A stretch of 10,677 nt of DNA from Anaerolineaceae bacterium UBA5311 (lineage in GTDB: Bacteria; Chloroflexota; Anaerolineae; Anaerolineales; Anaerolineaceae): NCBI GenBank assembly GCA_002411175.1, contig DHRN01000103.1, positions 113,925-124,601 of the forward strand, read 5' to 3'. The first letter of the stretch is position 1. Each line of letters starts with the position of its first letter. This document shows positions 5,700-10,677 of the stretch, one piece after another. A program made the translations under genes and the position numbers. The notes beneath the pieces are model-generated. The model worked only from the letters and a program-made list of their open reading frames with translations. It did not search any database and was not told where the DNA came from.

Positions 5700-6448
5700 T
5701 GGCAGAAGAACGTGTCCAAAAAATTCTGGCAGCCGCTGGATACGGCTCCAGGCGAGCATCTGAAAAACTGATTGAAGCAGGCAGAGTCAAGGTCAACGGA
5801 AGGGTGATCCACCTGGGAGATCAGGCAGATGCCTCCAGGGATTCTATTAGCGTAGACGGAAAACTTATCCGGAAAACGATCCAAAAAATCTACATCGCCT
5901 TGAACAAACCCAAAGGTTATCTCTCGGATATCGACCTCAACCATCCTCGTCCGACAGTTAACGACTTGATAGGTATCCCTGAACCTTTATTCGCGGTTGG
6001 TCGGCTCGACCTTGAGAGCGAAGGTCTCATCCTGATGACTAACGACGGAAAAATGGCGAACCGTCTGACTCATCCACGCTTTGAACACGAAAAGGAATAT
6101 GAAGTTTTCGTGGTCACCGAGCCGGATGCGGAACAGCTGGCAATCTGGCGTCGGGGTGTGGTTATGGAAGACGGCTATCGCACCCTGCCCGCAAAAGTCG
6201 AAGTGATGAACAACGCCAACAACGGCACCTGGCTTCGAATAATCCTGAAAGAAGGCAAAAAACGTCAGATCCGTAAGGTTGGCTCCCGGATTGGGCTGCC
6301 CGTGGGCAAAATTAAACGTGTACGCATCGGTACTTTGAAACTTGGCATATTGCGTCCAGGCGAATGGCGTTATCTCACAGATTACGAAGTTAAGAAGCTG
6401 CTTGAATACACCAGCCCAAAAAACGAAAAAACTGGCAAAACTCATTGA
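5699..6448 (+). CDS. rluB: RluB/RsuA-family rRNA pseudouridine synthase
   Basis: The product is 249 residues. It isomerises uridine to pseudouridine in ribosomal RNA; RluB acts on the 23S and RsuA on the 16S. An S4 RNA-binding domain occupies about residues 4-50 (RVQKILAAAGYGSRRASEKL, then GRVKVNG). The catalytic domain has NKPKGYL (69-75), VGRLDLESEGLILMTNDG (100-117) with catalytic Asp104, and the C-terminal EGKKRQIRKVGSRIGLPVGK (185-204). Position directly after scpB matches the arrangement known for rluB in many Gram-positive and related genomes, which favours 23S specificity. The ATG overlaps the scpB stop by one base, so translation is probably coupled; GAAAG lies close upstream. The basic, charged C-terminus is ordinary. 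Family assignment is firm; the exact target base is inferred. Confidence 0.92.
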   Translation: MAEERVQKILAAAGYGSRRASEKLIEAGRVKVNGRVIHLGDQADASRDSISVDGKLIRKTIQKIYIALNKPKGYLSDIDLNHPRPTVNDLIGIPEPLFAVGRLDLESEGLILMTNDGKMANRLTHPRFEHEKEYEVFVVTEPDAEQLAIWRRGVVMEDGYRTLPAKVEVMNNANNGTWLRIILKEGKKRQIRKVGSRIGLPVGKIKRVRIGTLKLGILRPGEWRYLTDYEVKKLLEYTSPKNEKTGKTH

Positions 6449-6478
6449 GTTTGCGGTCCGGGCTTCACCCTCATCAAA

Positions 6479-6502
6479 AGAACGGGTTGCGGAACCCGTT
6501 CT
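6479..6502. terminator. Bidirectional terminator between convergent rluB and the 6527-7243 gene
   Basis: AGAACGGGTT (6479-6488) and AACCCGTTCT (6493-6502) form a perfect 10-bp stem around GCGG. On the minus strand the stem is followed by TTTG, extending a TTCTTTTG tract. On the + strand the tail is weaker (CTATACTTT). It sits in the 78-base gap where two transcripts meet. Confidence 0.8.
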
Positions 6503-6526
6503 CTATACTTTAAACATCGACAACAT

Positions 6527-7243
6527 CTACGAATCAACAGACACTGTCGAGAGCGCCTCTGTCAACTTTTCAGCAAATTCTTTGCTTATTCCTTCTCCGC
6601 AATTATCCCGGTCTTCCCGCCTGATAAACCGCTTTAATTCTGGCAAAGGCACCACGGGGTAGGGCGCACCCTCCAGCTCCCCCACCTTGTTCGACGCCAG
6701 CATCAGCACGACAACCGGCTGAAGCTGTGGTTGTTCTTCTGATGGAATACCCATTTTTGCCAGCTGTTTGTGGATATCCCGCGATGCATCTGCAACTTCA
6801 CGTTCGGGGTTGACCATCGTCTCCTGCCCCATAAACCGTTTAAATGGTCCTACACCAGAGTGTTTCCATTTGCCGTTCTCAAAAGAAATTGTTCCTGAGC
6901 TGGTAACAAGTATAGGTAGCCACAAGCGGCAAGGACCCAAAAGAAGGTATGGCACGGGTGTTGCATAGGAAAAAAAGGTGTATTCATGCCTGAGTTTGCC
7001 AAATACCTCGGTAAGATACTCATCAAAACGCGGCTCCCTGCCAAAACGGTTCATAAAATACATGCTTACCCTGGTGAGGGAAATGCCGGCAATCATACCA
7101 GCATAGGCATACAGCAGCTTACTCATATCGCCTGATATCGCGAAATAGGCAGATATACCCAGAACCACAATGGTAATAATAAAAAGCGCTTTGCCGATAT
7201 TCTTGTTTTTCTTGATGTACTTTTCATTGATAACTAACTTCAT
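6527..7243 (-). CDS. Uncharacterised two-helix membrane protein, possibly NERD-like
   Basis: I do not recognise this 238-residue protein with confidence. A lysine-rich N-terminus is followed by two membrane helices at about 17-36 and 43-63, then a soluble domain. That domain contains YLLLGP (99-104), LVTSSGTISFENGKWKHSG (112-130), GPFKRFMGQETMVNPEREV (132-150), an amphipathic helix (about 153-164) and the strand QPVVVLML (175-182). The pattern 'strand - SSG.I - GKW - FMGQE..NP - helix - PVVVL' is reminiscent of nuclease-related (NERD) domains, but I cannot see the usual catalytic Asp/Glu-x-Lys set, so an enzyme role is doubtful. The start is well supported by GGAG 9 bases upstream, which lies within the last codons of plsX. 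Only 6 bases separate the plsX stop from this ATG, so the two are probably co-transcribed and coupled. Confidence 0.75.
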   Translation of the reverse strand: MKLVINEKYIKKNKNIGKALFIITIVVLGISAYFAISGDMSKLLYAYAGMIAGISLTRVSMYFMNRFGREPRFDEYLTEVFGKLRHEYTFFSYATPVPYLLLGPCRLWLPILVTSSGTISFENGKWKHSGVGPFKRFMGQETMVNPEREVADASRDIHKQLAKMGIPSEEQPQLQPVVVLMLASNKVGELEGAPYPVVPLPELKRFIRREDRDNCGEGISKEFAEKLTEALSTVSVDS

Positions 7244-7249
7244 AATTGA

Positions 7250-8245
7250 TTACTCCGTTGGGCGCAGTGCGTCCCGTAAATTTTTAAGTAGCTCTGATTG
7301 TACCGCGTTGTTTGCTCGTTCTATCGAATTAACCACTGCGCGGGCGTCTGAGCGACCATGCCCGATGAACACCAGCCCATTCAACCCCAACAGTGGTGCC
7401 GAACCAACTTCTGCCGGATCCAGCATTTTGCGCACTTCATTGAACGCTGGTTTCGCCAGCAGTGCGCCGAGCTTTGTTCGCGTGCTGGACATCAATTCAT
7501 CTTTTAATGTGAGCATAATCAGTTTCGCGACAGCTTCGACCGATTTCAAGAGCACATTGCCGGTAAAACCATCCGTAACCGCCACGTCCACTTGCCCGCC
7601 AAAAAGCTCTTTCCCCTCGATGTTGCCCACAAAATTGGGCACACCTGCCTGCATCAGCGGTCCGGCTTGTATGGTTAGCTGGTTGCCTTTTCCTTCTTCT
7701 TCGCCGTTGGAGATCAGCCCAACCCTGGGGTTCGCCACACCGAGCATATGCCTCGAGTAAACGCTCGCCATGCGTCCAAATTGCACCAAAAATTCAGGGC
7801 GCACCTGCGCGTTGGCTCCAATGTCCGCTATCACACACTTGCCGCCCTCCACCGGGAAAACAGCCGCCAGGCAGGGTCTGTCGACGCCTGGCAGCATCCC
7901 AAAAGTCTTGATCCCAAAATACATTGCCATGCCGGTATTGCCGGCAGTTACAAACGCATCAGCCTTTCCCTGCGTCACCAGCTGCATCCCGACCACCATG
8001 CTGTTGTTCTTCTTTGCCCTGGCATCACGGATATGGTCTTCCATATTCAAGGCTTCGGGCGCATGCTGAATTGAGATTCGGCTCTTGTCGCCGTCCAGCC
8101 TGGCAAGCGCTGGAGCCAAAACTTCCTCATCGCCGGTCAAAATAATATCGACAGCAAGCTTTTTCGAGGCAAGGATTGCCGCCTCCAGTTCGGGGGTGGG
8201 GCGCTGATCGCTGCCCATTGCGTCGAGTGCGATTGTAATTTTCAT
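7250..8245 (-). CDS. plsX: Phosphate acyltransferase PlsX
   Basis: The product is 331 residues, normal for the family. PlsX makes acyl-phosphate from acyl-ACP and phosphate, the first step of the PlsX/PlsY route to phosphatidic acid, acting at the inner face of the membrane. Visible motifs are IALDAMGSD (5-13), TAGNTGM (100-106), IADIGAN (139-145), SNGEEEGKGN (179-188), GNIEGKELF (207-215), DGFTGN (225-230) and the C-terminal APLLGLNGLVFIGHG. The frame stays open upstream to 8305, but residues 1-20 of that longer version are unlike the family and would cross the promoter region; ATG 8245 with GGAG four bases upstream is preferred. No fabD, fabH or acpP follows as in some genomes. Its partner here is the unknown membrane protein 6 bases downstream. 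Confidence 0.95.
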   Translation of the reverse strand: MKITIALDAMGSDQRPTPELEAAILASKKLAVDIILTGDEEVLAPALARLDGDKSRISIQHAPEALNMEDHIRDARAKKNNSMVVGMQLVTQGKADAFVTAGNTGMAMYFGIKTFGMLPGVDRPCLAAVFPVEGGKCVIADIGANAQVRPEFLVQFGRMASVYSRHMLGVANPRVGLISNGEEEGKGNQLTIQAGPLMQAGVPNFVGNIEGKELFGGQVDVAVTDGFTGNVLLKSVEAVAKLIMLTLKDELMSSTRTKLGALLAKPAFNEVRKMLDPAEVGSAPLLGLNGLVFIGHGRSDARAVVNSIERANNAVQSELLKNLRDALRPTE

Positions 8246-8267
8246 TGCTCTCCAATCGCGGCTTTGC

Positions 8268-8295
8268 TTGACAAAGACCGCAGTTTCGTTATAAT
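8268..8295 (+). promoter_or_regulatory. Consensus sigma-70 promoter for tRNA-Leu
   Basis: TTGACA at 8268-8273 and TATAAT at 8290-8295 are both perfect hexamers, separated by 16 bases. Transcription would begin about 8302-8303, 7-8 bases before the mature tRNA. It lies inside the 64-base gap between plsX and the tRNA. Confidence 0.88.
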
Positions 8296-8309
8296 CTAAT
8301 CTCACATTT

Positions 8310-8391
8310 GCGCTGGTGCTGGAATTGGCAGACAGGCCTGGTTGAGGGCCAGGTGTCGCAAGACGTGAGGGTTCAACTCCCTCTCAGCGCA
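8310..8391 (+). tRNA. tRNA-Leu (anticodon GAG)
   Basis: The acceptor stem pairs GCGCTGG (8310-8316) with TCAGCGC (8384-8390), including one G-U. The D-stem is CTG/CAG (8319-8321/8333-8335) with GG at 8327-8328. The anticodon stem CCTGG/CCAGG (8337-8341/8349-8353) encloses TTGAGGG, giving anticodon GAG (8344-8346), which reads CTC and CTT leucine codons. A long variable arm (8354-8366, GTC-GCAA-GAC) marks a class II tRNA. The T-arm GAGGG-TTCAACT-CCCTC (8367-8383) is perfect. The discriminator is A8391, as expected for leucine. The bases that follow are TCC, so CCA is not encoded and must be added enzymatically. Confidence 0.96.
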
Positions 8392-8394
8392 TCC

Positions 8395-8422
8395 AAAAAG
8401 AGCAACATCCGTTGCTTTTTTT
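8395..8422. terminator. Bidirectional terminator between tRNA-Leu and the M23 peptidase
   Basis: AGCAAC (8401-8406) pairs with GTTGCT (8411-8416) around ATCC. The flanking A-run (8395-8399) and T-run (8417-8422) extend the stem and provide a T-tract in either direction. It begins four bases after the tRNA and ends three bases before the minus-strand peptidase stop, so it serves both convergent genes. Confidence 0.88.
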
Positions 8423-8424
8423 GT

Positions 8425-9843
8425 TTAAGGAAACGCCCGGCGCAGCCAGGTCTCCGGGTTTACCGGTGTACCCTGTATATCAACTTCAAAGTGCAAATGC
8501 GGACCTGTAGAGCGTCCGGTGTTGCCGATCAGTCCGATCAGTTGACCAGGTTGAACCACCTCGCCTGCCTCGACCAAAATCTCACGAAGGTGCATATAAA
8601 TCGTATAAACTCCCAAACCATGGTCGATCACGATGCAGTTTCCGCGCACAACCTGGTCTGGAAAGACCCCAGCCACCGTACCAACTGCTGGCGCGTAAAC
8701 ATCAATGCCAGCACAATAGCCCAGGTCCAGTCCGGTGTGATAATACAGTCCGGGGTCGTCGTTATAGGTCCTGCGGCTGCCAAAGCGCGAGATGATACAG
8801 TCTGCATCCTGCGCCGGTGAATACCACAGACCGCTCCACTGCTGGACGGGCGAAACCGGCTTTACAACCTCCTTGAAGATGGCGTTCTCAGCCGCTTCTT
8901 CAGGAGTGCCGATAGTCAACGGGTCGACTTGCAGTGGTTTGTCTGTCGCGTAGTTGCCTGAATTGATCATCACATATTGATCAAAACGATAGGTTTCGCC
9001 TTCGGCATTGGTGAATTCCATGGTTAGCGGATACACACCAACCTCGGTCAGTGCATGGATTCCGCCATACGCCATTTGGACGCCCGCACCCATATCCACA
9101 AACACCGGTTCCACCCCAGCCAGCGTAGCCTTCACGGAAACCGGTTCATCACTGCTTATCTTAATCAAAAAAGTATCGCCCTGGATTAAGGGCAAATTGT
9201 CGATAACAACTTCCTTCAATCCGGGTATCGCCAGGTTGCTGGGCGAGTCGACCTCGCTGGGTTTGTAATACGTGTCCATCGGCAGCCCGCGCGTTGGGTT
9301 TTCGAGCCGGTTCAAATGCGAGAGCTCCCAGGTGTTCATGCCGGCGAGGATTGATGACTCAAAAAAAGATTGACCCTGCTTGAGCGAAGCAATCGTCTCC
9401 ATCCCCTGGCTGTCTTCCGAACGGGTCATGACGATATCGCGCCCGATAAAAAGCTCGGAGGGGCTGGTCAGCTTGTTTGCCTTGATCAGGTCGGCTGGTT
9501 CTGCCCGGCTGCGCCGGCTAAGACTGGTAAGGCTCGACCCGAGCGGCACAAATTCGGTCGTCAAAACACCCTGCATCCCTGCCAATGTCGGAATTTTCAA
9601 TCGGTCCCCCGGGTGCAGCCCGTTGTCACCCAGTCCGTTCAGCGCCTGGATGTCTTCGACAGTGGTGTCAAACCGCAGCGCGATCCAGGAGAGTGTGTCG
9701 CCATAAACAACAACATATTCGGGGTAGGTTACCGCCTGGGCAGAGACCCTGCCTGGCACTGCAAAAAGGGTAAGGGCAACCAAAAAGCTGATCACGCAAA
9801 GAATTATGCGGCTTGCGAAGGAAGGGTTGGTATAATCTCTCAT
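8425..9843 (-). CDS. Secreted LysM and M23 family metallopeptidase
   Basis: The product is 472 residues from ATG 9843. A signal peptide spans about residues 1-36 (basic start, hydrophobic core IILCVISFLVALTLFA, then a VSAQA cleavage region). A LysM domain follows (about 44-85, VYGDTLSWIALRFDTT to GDRLKIP), then a second, more divergent LysM-like repeat (about 98-140). A beta-rich central region (about 218-296) resembles an Ig-like fold. The C-terminal M23 domain (about 335-465) has the zinc ligands HTGLD (H369, D373) and HLHFE (second His, H451), plus YMHL (H418). M23 enzymes cut peptidoglycan cross-bridges; LysM holds the protein to glycan. It therefore acts outside the membrane. A TTG two codons upstream (9849) is an alternative start; neither has a strong Shine-Dalgarno. 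If the lineage lacks typical peptidoglycan the substrate could differ. Confidence 0.9.
   Translation of the reverse strand: MRDYTNPSFASRIILCVISFLVALTLFAVPGRVSAQAVTYPEYVVVYGDTLSWIALRFDTTVEDIQALNGLGDNGLHPGDRLKIPTLAGMQGVLTTEFVPLGSSLTSLSRRSRAEPADLIKANKLTSPSELFIGRDIVMTRSEDSQGMETIASLKQGQSFFESSILAGMNTWELSHLNRLENPTRGLPMDTYYKPSEVDSPSNLAIPGLKEVVIDNLPLIQGDTFLIKISSDEPVSVKATLAGVEPVFVDMGAGVQMAYGGIHALTEVGVYPLTMEFTNAEGETYRFDQYVMINSGNYATDKPLQVDPLTIGTPEEAAENAIFKEVVKPVSPVQQWSGLWYSPAQDADCIISRFGSRRTYNDDPGLYYHTGLDLGYCAGIDVYAPAVGTVAGVFPDQVVRGNCIVIDHGLGVYTIYMHLREILVEAGEVVQPGQLIGLIGNTGRSTGPHLHFEVDIQGTPVNPETWLRRAFP
9828..9836 (+). promoter_or_regulatory. Extended -10 promoter for exonuclease III
   Basis: TGGTATAAT (TG-n-TATAAT) lies 49 bases before ATG 9886, giving a leader of roughly 43 bases. 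The site is inside the first codons of the divergent peptidase gene. The -35 position is weak, as is common for extended -10 promoters. Confidence 0.5.
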
Positions 9844-9885
9844 ATTCAACTGCTAAGTTTACCATTATTTGAAAGGATGCCGATA

Positions 9886-10650
9886 ATGAGGATTACAACC
9901 TGGAACGTCAACGGAATCAGAGCGATCGTAAATAAAGATGGGTTCGACTGGATGGATGAGATTAAGCCGGACTTGTTGGGGCTCCAGGAGATCAAAGCCA
10001 AGCCCGAACAGGTGCCCGGGCTGCTACTTGAGCACCCTGAATATCAGAGCTTCTGGCATTCCGCGGAGCGTCCGGGTTACAGCGGCACCGCCGTGCTCTT
10101 CAAACAAGAGCCGCTATCCATCCAGACCGGGCTCGATATGCCGGAATATGACGACGAAGGGCGCACGATCCGGGTCGAATATGACGATTTTTTCGTCTAC
10201 AACATCTATTTCCCCAATGGTGGTCCCAAAAACTGGCGTGTAGATTTTAAACTTGGTTTTTATGCCCGTCTGCTCGAATTGTGCGACGAGCACCACCGCC
10301 TGGGAGAGAATGTGATCCTCACCGGGGATTTCAACACCGCTCATAATGAAATTGACCTGGCAAACCCCAAGGCGAACCAGAAAAATACTGGCTTTTTGCC
10401 CGAAGAGCGTGCCTGGATCGATAAATACCTCGAGCACAATTTCGTGGATGCCTTTCGCGCAATCTACCCCGACCGTGTGGCGTATACCTGGTGGGATTAT
10501 CGCACTAACGCCCGCCCGCGCAACGTAGGCTGGCGCCTGGATTATTTCCTGGTCAGCTCCCAGCTGATGGAGCGTGTGAAGGATGTCGAAATCCACGACG
10601 AGATCATGGGCTCCGACCACTGCCCGGTAAGTTTAATTTTGCGGGATTAG
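9886..10650 (+). CDS. xth: Exodeoxyribonuclease III (AP endonuclease)
   Basis: The product is 254 residues, the usual size. It cleaves the backbone at abasic sites and removes blocked 3' ends in base-excision repair. The endonuclease/exonuclease/phosphatase fold shows all landmarks: TWNVNGIR (5-12, Asn7), LQEIK (33-37, metal-binding Glu35), NIYFPNG (106-112, Tyr108), LTGDFNTAH (145-153, Asp148 and Asn150), WWDYRTNAR (202-210), WRLDYFL (216-222, Asp219) and SDHCP (243-247, Asp244-His245). The frame is open far upstream, but the family start MRITTWNVNG fixes ATG 9886, with GAAAGG 9 bases before it. An ATG at 9877 would add three residues and overlap that site. It is divergent from the M23 peptidase with 42 bases between. 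Confidence 0.95.
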   Translation: MRITTWNVNGIRAIVNKDGFDWMDEIKPDLLGLQEIKAKPEQVPGLLLEHPEYQSFWHSAERPGYSGTAVLFKQEPLSIQTGLDMPEYDDEGRTIRVEYDDFFVYNIYFPNGGPKNWRVDFKLGFYARLLELCDEHHRLGENVILTGDFNTAHNEIDLANPKANQKNTGFLPEERAWIDKYLEHNFVDAFRAIYPDRVAYTWWDYRTNARPRNVGWRLDYFLVSSQLMERVKDVEIHDEIMGSDHCPVSLILRD

Positions 10651-10667
10651 GGACCGGGGAGCTGTGA

Positions 10668-10677
10668 ATGAGCTTGC
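10668..10677 (+). CDS. Possible start of a further gene (cut by window edge)
   Basis: GGGGAG at 10656-10661 is a good Shine-Dalgarno for ATG 10668, 6 bases away, and only 17 bases separate this ATG from the xth stop. A GTG at 10664 is a less well-spaced alternative. Only M-S-L can be read, so nothing can be said about the product. Confidence 0.3.

Noticed and set aside
8246..8305. A 20-residue N-terminal extension of PlsX from an upstream TTG
   Set aside because: The family starts at MKITIALDAMGSD, GGAG precedes ATG 8245, and the extension crosses the tRNA promoter.
8308..8820. A + strand open frame covering the tRNA-Leu gene and the peptidase C-terminus
   Set aside because: It reads through the tRNA and its terminator and is antisense to a strong M23 domain.
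9370..9885. A 172-codon extension of the exonuclease III frame
   Set aside because: It is antisense to the peptidase, has no family similarity, and the Xth N-terminus MRITTWNVNG begins at 9886.
1..10677. A novel multi-gene defence, secretion or biosynthetic system
   Set aside because: Nearly all genes are recognisable housekeeping families, and the one unknown is a single gene next to plsX. Nothing groups into an uncharacterised system.

Overview
The window is ordinary housekeeping and cell-envelope sequence from a bacterial chromosome. It most resembles a member of the Chloroflexota, probably class Anaerolineae. That placement is an inference with no database search behind it. It rests on a phosphofructokinase with pyrophosphate-type active-site residues, an RsmD-like methyltransferase reading APPQY where DPPY is usual, the character of the polytopic glycosyltransferase-like protein, and interspersed repeats of the TGTCATCCTGAGC / GCGAAGGATCTT type. 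I found no phage genes, transposase, CRISPR array, toxin-antitoxin pair or recognisable defence system.

Layout, left to right. Bases 1-380 hold no credible gene but are dense in short repeats and hairpins, with a promoter at the right end. A two-gene + operon follows: a multi-pass membrane protein resembling GT-C/family 87 glycosyltransferases (381-1607, TTG start) and a phosphofructokinase (1627-2802) whose residues predict PPi rather than ATP as phosphoryl donor. A terminator closes the operon, and its T-run abuts the start of a NUDIX hydrolase (2847-3353, +) that may be read from a leaderless mRNA. On the minus strand, a UDP-glucuronate decarboxylase-type sugar-nucleotide enzyme (4083-5039) runs almost directly into rsmD (3520-4080). 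Divergent from these, scpB (5109-5699) and an rluB-type pseudouridine synthase (5699-6448) overlap by one base on the + strand. A 10-bp bidirectional terminator separates them from a minus-strand pair: plsX (7250-8245) followed by an unrecognised two-helix membrane protein (6527-7243). Divergent from plsX is a tRNA-Leu(GAG) with a consensus promoter and a second bidirectional terminator. Beyond it lies a secreted LysM/M23 peptidase (8425-9843, minus), and divergent from that is exonuclease III (9886-10650, +). A possible further start codon sits at the right edge.

The genes fall into central glycolysis (PFK), nucleotide and DNA quality control (NUDIX, Xth), ribosome modification (RsmD, RluB), chromosome segregation (ScpB), phospholipid synthesis (PlsX) and envelope or surface-sugar work (GT-C-like protein, UXS, M23 peptidase). 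The points most worth a second look are small-scale: the predicted PPi specificity, the altered RsmD motif, the leaderless NUDIX start placed on a terminator, antiparallel overlapping -10 boxes in two divergent promoters, the repeat cluster and the plsX-linked unknown.
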